Part shown: positions 17,921 through 27,932 of the stretch, one piece after another
How the letters are laid out: each line of letters opens with the position of its first letter
Position numbering within the stretch: position 1 is the stretch's first letter
Assembly (NCBI RefSeq): GCF_903181435.1
Contig: NZ_CAEUHO010000005.1
Location: 434,001-498,000, forward strand
Direction: 5' to 3'
Source: Bacteroides acidifaciens
GTDB taxonomy: Bacteria; Bacteroidota; Bacteroidia; Bacteroidales; Bacteroidaceae
Length of the DNA stretch: 64,000 nt
Notes under the pieces: generated by a model
What the model saw: only the letters and a program-made list of their open reading frames with translations
Database searches by the model: none
Told to the model about the DNA's origin: nothing
Translations under genes and position numbers: made by a program

Positions 17921-19549
17921 TTAATAACTCTTTGTTTGGGAAACGATGGAGATTTCTTCCCAATCTTCGACTGTCCGTGTGGCGGATGAAAAGTTGACTC
18001 CAATACAAACCACCTTTCGTCTGTCTGCCAGGTAAGGTTTGGCATAGCCGGTCTTCTCTATTTGTTCCAAAGCTTCCTGTGCTGTTCCGTCCATTTTGAA
18101 TTCAAAGATATAGACGTAATCCTCCATCTCCAGCGTACAATCCACCCGTCCGTAGCTTTGGCGGTCTTCACAATGGATGGCAGTGCAATATACGCCTATC
18201 AGTCGAAGTAATAGATAAAAAGTATATTGAAAATGCTTTTCTGTTATATCTATATCTTTCAACGAACCGTGGGAGTCATAGGGTATACTTGCCAAAAAAG
18301 AGGTGAGGGAACGGCGGAACGCGTCTGTATCACCTTGTTCAAGGTCCATCACGGCATCTGTTATCCAACTCGTCACTTCCTTACTCTTCGGCTTCATATA
18401 ATTGGCTGCTAATACAGACAAGAATCCCTCACGCACCTCATTATTCGGGAAGTCAAGCAAATAGGTTCCCATTCTTTTGTTATACTCCTTAATTGTGAGA
18501 TAACCGCTTTGATAAATCATAGGTAAAGGCTGTTCCACATCTGCCTTGTAGTCCACAAATAAAGACGGTTTATAAAATTTGCCAGTCAGTTCGTTCATCT
18601 GCTCATGATTGTGCTGTAGCAAGCGTATCAAATAAGTAGGAGTCCCGGTAGAGAACCAATAGTTGTGGATTTCATTCATATCAAAAGTATTGAGTAAGCT
18701 AAACGGATTGTAAATGGCTGCCATGTTCGTACTAAAATGATAACCATCGTACTGTCTTTTTAGCCAGTCCTTCATTTCTTCAACCGTACATTCGTATTTA
18801 GTTGCCAATCGCGATATAGGTTCTTCGAAGTATTTTTCCAACTCTTCTTGGGTGATTCCGCATAATGATTCGTAGCGTTCGTCCAGACTAATGTCTTTAG
18901 GCTGGTTGAAACCGCTGAATACACTTACTTGTGAGAATTTCGTGACTCCCGTCAGCAGTACAAATTTCAGATACTCGTCGGCTCCTTTGAAGGTGGAATA
19001 GAACGACTTCAGAATTTCTCTGTGATGCTCTTCGAGCAGTAGTTTTTCTCCTTCGTGATTGCGTGTGAAAGCTCCGGTGTCCAACACATCGAGGATGGGT
19101 TTATCATATTCATCGATTAGCACTACGGCGCGCTGCCCGGTCTTTTGGTAGGCACGTTGTAATACTCCCTTGAAGCGATCTCCTGTGGTGGTTTCAAGGG
19201 GGTCTTTACCATATTCCACTTCCCATTTGGCTATGTAGGTTTCGATACTTTTTTCCAGTTCTGCTTCACGGGTGTAGTTTCCGCCGTTGAAGTCCACACG
19301 GAAGATAGGATATTGTAACCAGTCTTTTTCAAGACTGGCGATTGCTAGTCCGTCGAAAAGTTCTTTTCTCCCTTGGAAGTAACAGGCAAGCGTGCTAACC
19401 AACAGGCTTTTCCCAAAGCGGCGTGGACGGCTCAAGAAATAGATTTTTCCATTCATGACAAGGTCGTAAATCAAGTCTGTCTTGTCTACATAAACAAATC
19501 CGTCTTCACGGATTTGGTCGAAACTCTGTATTCCAATGGGATATTTCAT
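17921..19549 (-). CDS. AAA-ATPase-like / PD-(D/E)XK nuclease-like protein
   Basis: The 542-residue protein has two parts. The N-terminal AAA-ATPase-like domain (PF09820 type) has FVYVDKTDLIYDL, a P-loop variant PRRFGKSLL near residue 42, and a Walker B VVLIDEYDKP. The C-terminal PD-(D/E)XK-like domain (PF08011 type) has YGRVDCTLE followed by YVYIFEFKMDG, giving the D...E-x-K core near residues 450-470. Bacteroides carry many copies of this family and its biological role is unresolved; suggestions include mobile-element or defence links. The gene stands alone on the minus strand. Confidence 0.85.
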   Translation of the reverse strand: MKYPIGIQSFDQIREDGFVYVDKTDLIYDLVMNGKIYFLSRPRRFGKSLLVSTLACYFQGRKELFDGLAIASLEKDWLQYPIFRVDFNGGNYTREAELEKSIETYIAKWEVEYGKDPLETTTGDRFKGVLQRAYQKTGQRAVVLIDEYDKPILDVLDTGAFTRNHEGEKLLLEEHHREILKSFYSTFKGADEYLKFVLLTGVTKFSQVSVFSGFNQPKDISLDERYESLCGITQEELEKYFEEPISRLATKYECTVEEMKDWLKRQYDGYHFSTNMAAIYNPFSLLNTFDMNEIHNYWFSTGTPTYLIRLLQHNHEQMNELTGKFYKPSLFVDYKADVEQPLPMIYQSGYLTIKEYNKRMGTYLLDFPNNEVREGFLSVLAANYMKPKSKEVTSWITDAVMDLEQGDTDAFRRSLTSFLASIPYDSHGSLKDIDITEKHFQYTFYLLLRLIGVYCTAIHCEDRQSYGRVDCTLEMEDYVYIFEFKMDGTAQEALEQIEKTGYAKPYLADRRKVVCIGVNFSSATRTVEDWEEISIVSQTKSY

Positions 19550-19676
19550 CTTCTTATCAGCTTTTTATGAATCACTAGACGAAGATACGTGAAAACGGGC
19601 ATAAATGCAAATGATTAATTGGATATATTGTCCACAGCTTTTGATTATTTGGTGAGCTTTTATCTATTTCGATCCA

Positions 19677-20648
19677 TTATTTAACGAGTGATAAGTAGTC
19701 TCCATAACCTTCCTCTTTCATCTTCTCTTTTGGAATAAAACGAAGCGAGGCACTGTTGATGCAATAGCGGAGTCCACCCTTTTCTTTCGGACCGTCAGTG
19801 AATACATGTCCCAAATGGGCGTCACCGCTTTTGCTGCGTACTTCTGTCCGAATCATTCCATAGGTAGTATCTTTTTTTTCCGCAATCAGTTCTTTCCGAA
19901 TGGGTTTGGAGAAACTGGGCCATCCGCAACCGGAGTCGAACTTGTCGGTAGAAACAAACAAGGGTTCTCCGGTAGTAATATCTACATAAATGCCGGGGCG
20001 ATGTTCATCCCAATACTCATTCCTGAAAGCCGGTTCTGTTGCATTCTTCTGAGTTACTGCATATTGCTCTGCTGACAATTTCTTTCGTAGAGTTGCATCA
20101 TCCGGTTTTTGATAACTCTTAGCCTGGGGAGCATTGGCTTTCCGTGCCATTTCAAATAAAGCAGGATTGATATGGCAATATCCGTTCGGATTCTTATCCA
20201 GATAATCCTGATGATAGTTTTCTGCCGGATAGAAATTGGTTAATGGCTTCACTTCTATAGCAATAGGATTTTTATATTGACTCGCTAGCATTTGAATAGC
20301 TTGATTGATAACAGGCACATCGTCTTTGTTTGTATAGTAAATCCCTGTTCTATACTGCGTACCGCGGTCATTCCCTTGCTGATTAAGACTGGTAGGATCG
20401 ATTGTCTTAAAATAGAGTTCGAGGAGCAGTCCTAAATCTATCGTTTCAGGGTCATAGACCACTTTCACCGTTTCGGCTGCATTCGTTTCTCCCGAACATA
20501 CCTGTTGGTATGTCGGATTAGTGATGATACTATTGGCGTATCCCACCTGAGTACTTTCTACTCCTCTGATTTGTTTCAGGAAATGTTCCGTTCCCCAGAA
20601 GCATCCTCCTGCCAGATAAATTTCTGCTGCAATAATAAAATGTTTCAT
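19677..20648 (-). CDS. msrAB: bifunctional methionine sulfoxide reductase MsrA-MsrB
   Basis: The protein repairs oxidised methionine: MsrA reduces the S-sulfoxide and MsrB the R-sulfoxide. The 323 residues contain the MsrA active site GGCFWG (Cys16) with the family motif GYANS, then an MsrB domain from about residue 185. That domain has [19 protein letters not shown] and the catalytic cysteine in [11 protein letters not shown]. No signal peptide is evident from this start. The first in-frame stop upstream of the ATG is close (TAG six codons before it), so the start is well constrained. The start codon lies inside a 15-bp hairpin stem, suggesting translational control. Confidence 0.92.
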   Translation of the reverse strand: MKHFIIAAEIYLAGGCFWGTEHFLKQIRGVESTQVGYANSIITNPTYQQVCSGETNAAETVKVVYDPETIDLGLLLELYFKTIDPTSLNQQGNDRGTQYRTGIYYTNKDDVPVINQAIQMLASQYKNPIAIEVKPLTNFYPAENYHQDYLDKNPNGYCHINPALFEMARKANAPQAKSYQKPDDATLRKKLSAEQYAVTQKNATEPAFRNEYWDEHRPGIYVDITTGEPLFVSTDKFDSGCGWPSFSKPIRKELIAEKKDTTYGMIRTEVRSKSGDAHLGHVFTDGPKEKGGLRYCINSASLRFIPKEKMKEEGYGDYLSLVK

Positions 20649-20692
20649 ATCCGTTGGTTCTTTCTATAGTAACGAATGAACCGACGGATATG
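20646..20692 (-). promoter_or_regulatory. hairpin enclosing the msrAB start codon
   Basis: On the transcribed strand CATATCCGTCGGTTC (20692-20678) pairs over 15 bp, with one G-T pair, with GAACCAACGGATATG (20660-20646). The last three bases of the second arm are the msrAB ATG. The loop is 17 nt. There is no U tract after it, so it is unlikely to be a plain terminator. It would hide the initiation site unless melted. Confidence 0.65.
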
Positions 20693-20738
20693 TTTTAAGA
20701 TACGGACAGTGCAGTCTTATTTATGACACATAAACGTT

Positions 20739-22079
20739 CTATTCTATAATCTGTCCTTTATAGAAATCCAGAATTTTAGTACAGAACAGATAATCATATT
20801 TGGCTTGCAGCCTGTCTGAGAGGGCTTTTGTCAAATTCTGCTTTGATTCATTGTATTCTACAAACGTAGCTTTGCCGTTATTGAATTTTTCGCTCATAAG
20901 CCGGAAAGATTCTTCATTGGCTTTTACTGCAACTTCACTGGAATTATATTTGCTTTCTGCAGCCAAAGCATTGTACCAGGATTGTTGAATTTCCTTGTAG
21001 AGCTTTTTCTTAGCATTGTCAAGTTGCAGTGTAAGATTATTCTGCTTCAAGCGGGCTGTCCGTACTTTATTGCGTGTAGAAAAACGGTTGAAGAGCGGGA
21101 CACTAAGATTGAATCCTACATATTTGTTCAAATTGTTTTTCATCTGGTTGCCGAAGCCCCTTTCCGATTTTCCGTTGACTGTATAGTAATTACTTCCTAA
21201 TCCGGCACTGAAAGACAACTGTGGGTAGAAGTTACTTTGCGCAATACGGATGCTGTTGATACTCCCTTGTAATTTGTATTCTGCGGACTTGATACTTGGC
21301 TTGTAGGCAAGTGCCTGTGTATAAATATCATCCGGCGGAGTGAGAGGGGCAAACACCAGTTCCTCTTGGGGATTTTCAAGGATGAAACCTTCCGGTGTGG
21401 GTAATTCCAAAAGTTGGCTGAGGTCCAGTAATGATAATTTGTATTTATTGTCGGACTGCACAGCGGTCATTTCATCTTGGGCGACTCGTGCCTGTGCTTC
21501 GGCCACTTCGGACGGAGATGCTTTACCTACTCCGAAAAGTCCTTGAATTCGTTTCAGTTGGTCTTTGCTCAAATTTACTTGATTATAAGCGACTTTGCTA
21601 ATTTCCAGATTAAACAAAACTTGTAAATAGGCAGAAGTGACATTGATGGCAATGTCCTCTTTGGCTTTGTTGAGGTCTTCAATAGCCGCTTTCAAGTCTA
21701 GTTTGGCAAGTGAATATTGGTTAGACAACTGCAAACCGGTAAATATAGGTACATTTGTGCCTAAACTGAAGCTTGTATTGGCACTGTTGATATCGCTATA
21801 TGAGTTATCTATCGGTGAAGCGGTGCGTCCCCAACTCCAGTTTTGGTTGGCGCTACCACTCAAGTTGGGTAGACGTGCCCACTTAGTGGTGTGTACATCC
21901 ACTTTACTTATTTCCGCATTGTTAGCGGATTGGCGAATCCCTGTATTATGTTCAATGGCATAGTCGATGCATTGCCGCAACGTCCACGCTTGTGACGAAC
22001 TGTTTTCCTGCGCCTGGATGGAAATTATTCCGATTCCTGAGAGCAGGAGTACGGATATGGTTTTACGGATTGTTTTCAT
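20739..22079 (-). CDS. TolC-family outer-membrane efflux protein
   Basis: This protein forms the outer-membrane exit duct of the efflux pump encoded by the operon. The 446 residues start with a signal peptide (MKTIRKTISVLLLSGIGIISIQA). Two internally similar helical halves follow, with typical TolC phrases (WTLRQCIDYAIEHN, NLEISKVAYNQVNLSKDQLKRIQGLF and FNNGKATFVEYNESKQNLTKA). The length fits the family. It is the last gene of the operon, 9 bp after the adaptor gene. Confidence 0.9.
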   Translation of the reverse strand: MKTIRKTISVLLLSGIGIISIQAQENSSSQAWTLRQCIDYAIEHNTGIRQSANNAEISKVDVHTTKWARLPNLSGSANQNWSWGRTASPIDNSYSDINSANTSFSLGTNVPIFTGLQLSNQYSLAKLDLKAAIEDLNKAKEDIAINVTSAYLQVLFNLEISKVAYNQVNLSKDQLKRIQGLFGVGKASPSEVAEAQARVAQDEMTAVQSDNKYKLSLLDLSQLLELPTPEGFILENPQEELVFAPLTPPDDIYTQALAYKPSIKSAEYKLQGSINSIRIAQSNFYPQLSFSAGLGSNYYTVNGKSERGFGNQMKNNLNKYVGFNLSVPLFNRFSTRNKVRTARLKQNNLTLQLDNAKKKLYKEIQQSWYNALAAESKYNSSEVAVKANEESFRLMSEKFNNGKATFVEYNESKQNLTKALSDRLQAKYDYLFCTKILDFYKGQIIE

Positions 22080-22088
22080 GGAAATCTA

Positions 22089-23189
22089 TTATTTGTCTTT
22101 TTTTTCAGCACCACGTATCTTGTCTTGCGCAGTTACCCCTTTCTTTATTTCTATCTTGATACCATCGCTCATCCCTGTGGTCACTTGGGTACGTTGGAAC
22201 TTTTGTTGAGGCACGGAATCCGTCATGATATACACAAAAGTAGAATCACCACTGAACTCAATGGTACTTTCGGGGACAGCCAATACCTGATTGGCACGTT
22301 GTAATACGATTTCTGCATTGGCAGAATAACCGGAACGGATTTGTACGGAGTCCGGAACGGAAATGGCAGCCTTGATTTCGAACTGGTTGGCTCCGTTCGT
22401 TTCCACTCCTTTGGGAGATATATATTCCAGGATTGCGTTAAAGGTCAGATTCTGTAAAGCACCGATTGTCAGCTTTATCGGCATCTGTTCGTGGATACGT
22501 CCTACTTCCGTTTCATCAATATTGCCGCGGAAAATCAGGTCATTCATGTTGGCTACCGTTGCAATGGTCGTTCCGTCATTAAAGGTGTTGCTCATAATAA
22601 CCGAGTTTCCGGCTTTTACAGGTACGTCCAGAATCAGTCCGTCAATCGTAGAGCGAATCATGGTGCTACTGAAAGACGCACTGTTTTTGGTGATTCCTTC
22701 TTTTACGATTTCCAGGTTATCCTTGGCAGTCTGTTTCTCTTCAAGTGCCTGTTTTAAAGCTACTTCGCTTTTCTCGTACTCTTCCCTGCTGATTAGCTGG
22801 TCGTCATACAGTTTCTTTATGCGGTTAAAGTCAGTTTCAGCCTGAGCCGCATTGATTTCTGCCAGCCGTACACGGCTTTCCGCTGAGTTTAATTGGCCGA
22901 GTTCGGGAATAACTTTAACTTTGGCTATCACTTCGCCTTTCTTTACACTTTGTCCCGCTTCTTTGTATAATTCGTCTATGATGCCGGAAATCTGCGGCTT
23001 GATTAAGATTTCATCTCTCGGTTCCACTTTTCCGGTGGCTACTGTAGTCTTTTGCAAATCTGTTATTTCCGCCTTCACTGTTTCGTAGACAGTAACTTTC
23101 GGCTGTGATTTCTGATAAAGGAATACGAACGTTCCAATAAGGATTATGGCAATGATTACCAATAATGCGATTTTCAGATACTTTTTCAT
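22089..23189 (-). CDS. periplasmic adaptor subunit (MacA/HlyD-type)
   Basis: The adaptor bridges the inner-membrane ABC transporter and the TolC duct. The 366 residues have one N-terminal membrane anchor (ALLVIIAIILIGTFVFLY). A biotinyl-lipoyl half follows (VEPRDEILIKPQISGIIDEL), then a coiled-coil hairpin at about 100-170, the second lipoyl half (STIDGLILDVPVKAGNSV) and beta-barrel and membrane-proximal parts. The arrangement matches the MacA branch that works with ABC permeases. Confidence 0.9.
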   Translation of the reverse strand: MKKYLKIALLVIIAIILIGTFVFLYQKSQPKVTVYETVKAEITDLQKTTVATGKVEPRDEILIKPQISGIIDELYKEAGQSVKKGEVIAKVKVIPELGQLNSAESRVRLAEINAAQAETDFNRIKKLYDDQLISREEYEKSEVALKQALEEKQTAKDNLEIVKEGITKNSASFSSTMIRSTIDGLILDVPVKAGNSVIMSNTFNDGTTIATVANMNDLIFRGNIDETEVGRIHEQMPIKLTIGALQNLTFNAILEYISPKGVETNGANQFEIKAAISVPDSVQIRSGYSANAEIVLQRANQVLAVPESTIEFSGDSTFVYIMTDSVPQQKFQRTQVTTGMSDGIKIEIKKGVTAQDKIRGAEKKDK

Positions 23190-23246
23190 CTTGGATATAT
23201 GTGTTTAATTTTTAATTCTTCGTTCTCAACTCTCTATTCTCAATTT

Positions 23247-24515
23247 CTACTCGTCCCGGATAGCTTCAATCGGTCGGATAGCCATCGCTCGGTAAGCGGG
23301 GGCCAACCCTGCCAACATTCCTAATGCTACCAACAAAGCGCAAGTACCGATTGCCAGTCCGAAACTGACTTGGAAACGAGTATCTCCACCGCTTGAGTTG
23401 GCAGCCATTTCTGCCAGTTGCAGTACCATGACGGCAAAGGAGATTCCGCACATTCCTGCAATGGTTGTCAACACCATACTTTCAGACAGGATTTGTTGCA
23501 TGATGTCTTTCGGGCGTGCCCCGATTGCCCGGCGAATACCGATTTCGGTGGTGCGCTCTTTCACAGTCACCATCATGATGTTCGACACACCGATGGCACC
23601 GGCCAGCAGGGTTCCCAAGCCAACCATCCAGACTAAGATGTTGATACCGGTGAATAAGTTGTCAACCATCGAAAACATAGCTTCTGCATTCAAGTACATA
23701 AGCGCCTGTTTGTCATTGGGAGCGATATAATGCGCGGCTTTGATAATCTGTTCCATTTCCGGTTGTACGTCGGACACTTTGACGCCGTGCTTCACGGTGA
23801 AACAGATTACATCAATTCGTCCGCCCAGGTTATACGTTTGCTGCATGGTGGTGAAGGGCAGGGTGACAGCCTCCGAAGCCCGTCCCTGTATGTTCATATC
23901 CCCTTCGGAAGAAGACATTCCGATAATCTGGTAATAAATACCGTCTACACGTATGTATTTGCCACACGGGTCTTCTCCTGCTTTGAAAAGACTTTCATAA
24001 ACCCGCTTTCCGATAACGCACACTTTGCGGGCTTCCTTTATATCCACATCATTGATAAATCTGCCGTAAGCCATTTCCTGCGATTCGATATGGAGATAGT
24101 TGGGATACAATCCTTTCACGCTGCAATCATATTTTTTATCTTCATACACCGCTTTCGAACCCCAACGGGCTATGGAAGGAGTTATGACTTCCACATCCTT
24201 GACTTGGGAACGGAGACGTTCGACGTCAGTAGCTTCCAAGTCCCACCATCTGCCTTTGCGGAAACCTTTGTACGCCTCACCCGTTCTTTGTGAAGCTAGG
24301 AAGCCGGAATTGGTGGCAAATCCTTCAAAGTTCTTTTTCATCATATCTTCCAGTCCCTGTCCGCCGCCGATAAGGGCAACAAGCATGAAGATTCCCCAGA
24401 ACACCCCGAAGGCAGTCAGCAGGCTTCTCGTTTTATTTCTTGTGATGGTTATGAGGATTTCCTCACAGGTATCCATGTCTATTCTCATACTCTTAATCTG
24501 CTCTAAGTGCTTCAA
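23247..24515 (-). CDS. MacB-like ABC transporter permease (second)
   Basis: The 422-residue inner-membrane permease has an N-terminal helix (LLTAFGVFWGIFMLVALIGGG), a large periplasmic MacB-type domain (about 45-280) and three C-terminal FtsX-type helices. The motif VKERTTEIGIRRAIGARPKDI lies on the cytoplasmic loop that contacts the ATPase. It ends in the usual PxxAxRDE-like tail (RPIEAIRDE). From its first ATG it overlaps the previous gene by 23 bp; an internal start MRIDMDTCEE at 24488 would remove the overlap and may be the true one. Confidence 0.9.
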   Translation of the reverse strand: MKHLEQIKSMRIDMDTCEEILITITRNKTRSLLTAFGVFWGIFMLVALIGGGQGLEDMMKKNFEGFATNSGFLASQRTGEAYKGFRKGRWWDLEATDVERLRSQVKDVEVITPSIARWGSKAVYEDKKYDCSVKGLYPNYLHIESQEMAYGRFINDVDIKEARKVCVIGKRVYESLFKAGEDPCGKYIRVDGIYYQIIGMSSSEGDMNIQGRASEAVTLPFTTMQQTYNLGGRIDVICFTVKHGVKVSDVQPEMEQIIKAAHYIAPNDKQALMYLNAEAMFSMVDNLFTGINILVWMVGLGTLLAGAIGVSNIMMVTVKERTTEIGIRRAIGARPKDIMQQILSESMVLTTIAGMCGISFAVMVLQLAEMAANSSGGDTRFQVSFGLAIGTCALLVALGMLAGLAPAYRAMAIRPIEAIRDE

Positions 24516-25752
24516 TCGGTCGGATGCTGACCGCTTTGCGGGCAGGGAACAATCCGGCTAACGTTCCAGCTATTACTAATGTGAGTGTAGCCTGTATGGC
24601 AATTCTTATATCTACGGTAGGATTCAGGAAAACCGTTTCTGTCCACACTCCGGTGTCCATAGTCTGATTTCCGAAAGCATTGTCCATCCATTCGGTCACT
24701 CCGATGCCTGCTACCATGCCGATATATCCGAATATAGTGGTGATGATTATACTTTCTACAATAATTAGCCAGAGAATTGAGCTTGGTTTAGCTCCTAATG
24801 CCTTGCGGATACCGAACTCGCGTGTACGTTCTTTCACGGTGATCAGCATGATATTGGATACCCCTACAATACCGCTTAGAAGAGTGAAGATACCGATTAC
24901 CCAGATTCCGGTGCGTAGAATGCCCATGCCTTTTTGTTGTTGTAGATAATTGGTGAATCGGTTCCATATCCAGATAGCGCTATGATCGGTTGGGTCAAAA
25001 CGATGGTTGGCACCTAGGGCTTTCCGGTATTCTTTTTCAAAGTTCTCATTCGCTTCGATTGTTTCCAGATTCTTTGTAGCAATGGTCAGACAGTTCAGCT
25101 TGTCTCCTTTGTTATAGATTATTTGCAGGGTGGAAAAAGGAATGAGAGCGGGATTCTCTCCACTGTCTCCTTTGTCGACGCAAAGTCCGACTACCCGATA
25201 GGCGACATTTCCCATGTTGACAAATTGTCCGATAGGTTCGGTATGTGTCTTATTAAAAAGAATCTCTGCTGTTTTCTTATGTAGGACAATTACTTTCCGT
25301 CTTTCTTTTATATCCGTCTCATTAATGAAACGCCCTTTAAAAAGCTTTATGGTTTCCATTTCTATGTGGTTGGGAAAGACTCCCGCCAGTCCGGCACTGG
25401 CATATTCCGAACCGAAACTGATGTTGACGGAGCCTTGCCAGAGTGATGCTCCTGTCGTAATTACATTTTTGGGAAAATGGGTATCGGTGATTTGGAAATC
25501 CTTGTTGTCCAGTTGAATCTGCCGTCCCTCTTTTAATCCGTCGTAAGACTTGGAGGTCCAGCCCGGATAGATTTTAATACTGTTCAGTGCACGTTCCGAA
25601 GCAGATTCTTCGAATGCGTGAATCAGTCCGTTCCCGGCTCCCAAGAGGACGATAAGCATAAAGATACCCCATGCTACGGCAAATCCGGTGAGAAAAGTCC
25701 TCAGCTTGTTGCGCTTGATGGTACTATATATTTCTTGCCAAGTATCAATCAT
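24493..25752 (-). CDS. MacB-like ABC transporter permease (first)
   Basis: The 419 residues have the same plan as the following gene: helix FLTGFAVAWGIFMLIVLLG, a periplasmic core domain, then three FtsX helices with VKERTREFGIRKALGAKPSSI and the end RPIEALRAD. The two permeases are diverged paralogues, so the transporter is probably a heterodimer served by one ATPase. MacB itself fuses ATPase and permease in a single chain, whereas here they are separate. Confidence 0.9.
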   Translation of the reverse strand: MIDTWQEIYSTIKRNKLRTFLTGFAVAWGIFMLIVLLGAGNGLIHAFEESASERALNSIKIYPGWTSKSYDGLKEGRQIQLDNKDFQITDTHFPKNVITTGASLWQGSVNISFGSEYASAGLAGVFPNHIEMETIKLFKGRFINETDIKERRKVIVLHKKTAEILFNKTHTEPIGQFVNMGNVAYRVVGLCVDKGDSGENPALIPFSTLQIIYNKGDKLNCLTIATKNLETIEANENFEKEYRKALGANHRFDPTDHSAIWIWNRFTNYLQQQKGMGILRTGIWVIGIFTLLSGIVGVSNIMLITVKERTREFGIRKALGAKPSSILWLIIVESIIITTIFGYIGMVAGIGVTEWMDNAFGNQTMDTGVWTETVFLNPTVDIRIAIQATLTLVIAGTLAGLFPARKAVSIRPIEALRAD

Positions 25753-25785
25753 GATAATGTTTGTATAGTAGTGGTGGATTTTGAA

Positions 25786-26502
25786 TTATTTCATGATGCC
25801 GTCCTTACCGAAAGGAGAGGCGTCATGATCGATGTTATCTTCGATTCGCTCGATGACACCGTCTTTGATATGTATAATCTTGTCTGTCTGGTTGGCGACA
25901 CCGCTTTCGTGGGTGACGACTACAATTGTCATTCCCGTCCGGTGCAAATCTTTCAGAATCTGCATTACTTCTACGGAAGTCTTACTGTCCAATGCTCCTG
26001 TCGGTTCGTCCGCCAGGATAATTTGCGGTTGGGTGATAAGTGCACGGGCGATGGCTACACGCTGTTTTTGCCCGCCGCTCATTTCGTTCGGCATATGATG
26101 CGCCCAGTCCTTTAACCCCAGACGGTCGAGATATTCCAGAGCAAGCGCATTGCGTTTCTTGCGGCCCACTCCCTGATAAAATAAAGGAAGTGCAACATTC
26201 TCTACGGCATCTTTAAAGGAAATCAGGTTGAACGACTGGAAAATGAATCCTATCATACGGTTCCGGTATTCGGCAGCTTTGGTTTCGCTCAGATTTTTGA
26301 TAAGTACATTGTTCAGATAATAATCTCCGGTATCATAATTATCAAGAATACCTAATATATTAAGTAAGGTTGATTTGCCCGAACCTGATGCTCCCATGAT
26401 GGAAACGAACTCACCTCGTTCGATATGGAGGTTGATGCCTTTGAGTACATGGAGGGGAGCTCCGTTGTTGTAGGTCTTGTTGATGTTTGTTAGTTGTATC
26501 AC
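25786..26502 (-). CDS. ABC transporter ATP-binding protein (MacB/LolD type)
   Basis: The 238 residues carry Walker A GASGSGKST (about 36-44), the Q-loop FQSFNLI, the signature MSGGQKQRVAIARAL, Walker B IILADEPTGALD and the switch histidine in VVVTHE. It is the first gene of the five-gene operon (ATPase, two permeases, adaptor, outer-membrane duct). A promoter-like TATCTTGC lies upstream near 26560 on the minus strand. Substrates of MacAB-type pumps include macrolides, siderophores and lipopeptides; the substrate here is unknown. Confidence 0.92.
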   Translation of the reverse strand: MIQLTNINKTYNNGAPLHVLKGINLHIERGEFVSIMGASGSGKSTLLNILGILDNYDTGDYYLNNVLIKNLSETKAAEYRNRMIGFIFQSFNLISFKDAVENVALPLFYQGVGRKKRNALALEYLDRLGLKDWAHHMPNEMSGGQKQRVAIARALITQPQIILADEPTGALDSKTSVEVMQILKDLHRTGMTIVVVTHESGVANQTDKIIHIKDGVIERIEDNIDHDASPFGKDGIMK

Positions 26503-26681
26503 AATTTCCTTTATTTAATTTCTGTTTTCTAATTATTTTCTACTATTAGACGACTGCAAGATACGAAAAGTTGCAAAGAGGTTGAACTTTTTTTCAAAAA
26601 CATTTTGTAGACTCAATCTTCTTTACGTAATTTGTGTGCAGTAAACTTAATGATTAACTAACCCTTTTAAATAAAAGTATC

Positions 26682-27662
26682 ATGAATTCAAACATGGAAA
26701 AGCCCTACGTAGTAGGTATTGACATAGGCGGAACGAACACCGTCTTTGGAATTGTAGACGCACGCGGAACTATTATTGCCAGCAGCTCAATCAAAACTGC
26801 CGGTTATCCTACTGCCGAAGAATATGCTGACGAAGTTTGCAAGAACCTGCTTCCGTTGATTATCGCCAATGGCGGTGTTGACAAAATCAGAGGTATCGGT
26901 GTCGGTGCTCCGAATGGTAACTACTATACGGGAACGATTGAATTTGCTCCGAACTTGCCTTGGAAAGGTATCCTTCCATTAGCTGCTATGTTTGAAGAAA
27001 GACTGGGTATTCCTACTGCTTTGACAAACGACGCTAATGCTGCCGCTATCGGTGAAATGACTTACGGTGCTGCCCGTGGTATGAAAGATTTTATCATGAT
27101 TACACTCGGTACCGGTGTGGGTAGCGGTATCGTTATCAACGGTCAGATGGTGTATGGTCATGACGGCTTTGCAGGTGAATTAGGTCACGTGATTGCTCGT
27201 CGTGACGGTCGTATCTGCGGTTGCGGCCGTAAAGGTTGTCTGGAAACTTACTGCTCGGCTACCGGTGTAGCCCGTACTGCACGTGAATTCCTGGCTGCTC
27301 GTACAGACAGTAGTTTGCTTCGTAACATTCCTGCAGAAAACATCACTTCGAAAGATGTATATGACGCAGCCGTACAAGGAGATAAACTTGCACAGGAAAT
27401 CTTCGAATTTACAGGTAACATTCTGGGTGAAGCATTAGCGGACGCTATCGCATTCTCCAGCCCGGAAGCTATTGTATTGTTCGGTGGTCTGGCTAAATCG
27501 GGTGATTATATCATGAAACCGATTCAGAAGTCAATTGACGACAATGTGTTGAATATCTATAAAGGCAAGACGAAATTGCTCGTTTCCGAACTGAAAGACT
27601 CCGATGCTGCTGTATTGGGTGCCAGTGCTTTGGCTTGGGAATTGAAAGAGATTAAGGAATAA
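26682..27662 (+). CDS. glk: ROK-family glucokinase
   Basis: It phosphorylates glucose with ATP in the cytoplasm. The 326 residues have the ATP-binding GIDIGGTNTVFGI motif near the start, the catalytic loop around LTNDANAAAIGE, GTGVGSGIV, the sugar-contact EXGH motif GELGHV and the zinc-binding ROK signature CGCGRKGCLETYCS. There is no N-terminal HTH, so it is a kinase rather than a ROK repressor. A second ATG (MEKPYVVG, four codons in) is an alternative start. The gene stands alone with its own terminator. Confidence 0.9.
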   Translation: MNSNMEKPYVVGIDIGGTNTVFGIVDARGTIIASSSIKTAGYPTAEEYADEVCKNLLPLIIANGGVDKIRGIGVGAPNGNYYTGTIEFAPNLPWKGILPLAAMFEERLGIPTALTNDANAAAIGEMTYGAARGMKDFIMITLGTGVGSGIVINGQMVYGHDGFAGELGHVIARRDGRICGCGRKGCLETYCSATGVARTAREFLAARTDSSLLRNIPAENITSKDVYDAAVQGDKLAQEIFEFTGNILGEALADAIAFSSPEAIVLFGGLAKSGDYIMKPIQKSIDDNVLNIYKGKTKLLVSELKDSDAAVLGASALAWELKEIKE

Positions 27663-27687
27663 TATCAATTTTATAATAAAGGTAATG

Positions 27688-27726
27688 AAAATCCTCGGGA
27701 GCTATTGCTTTCGGGGATTTTTTTGT
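27688..27726 (+). terminator. terminator of glk
   Basis: AAAATCC...GGATTTT stem followed by TTTTTG, 25 bp after the glk stop. Confidence 0.7.
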
Positions 27727-27789
27727 CTCTACACTCTACAGGAAGAAGGTGTAATGTACTGGATAGAGGCTTTGGATGGCTGATGAGTT

Positions 27790-27845
27790 CCGGCACCGGG
27801 AAACGACCGTTTCTCACCGGGGAACATTTCCTTGACCGGTGAGGA
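27790..27845. repeat. nested palindromic intergenic repeat
   Basis: CTCACCGG (27813-27820) pairs with CCGGTGAG (27836-27843), with an inner GGAA/TTCC stem. An adjacent segment with GGCACCGGGAAACG and CGTTTCTCACCGG shares the CACCGG core. It looks like a short intergenic repeat between the convergent glk and rplS genes, which are separated by 270 bp. Confidence 0.5.
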
Positions 27846-27871
27846 AAAAGAGCCGGCATTTAATAGCCAAT

Positions 27872-27910
27872 AAAAAAGGGAACTTCACATTGAATGAAGC
27901 TCCCTTTTTT
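27872..27910 (-). terminator. bidirectional terminator of rplS
   Basis: AAAAAAGGGA-CTTCA and TGAAG-TCCCTTTTTT form a long stem with A and T flanks, 23 bp past the rplS stop. Confidence 0.85.
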
Positions 27911-27932
27911 ATTTCGAATCGAAGAGTCCGAC

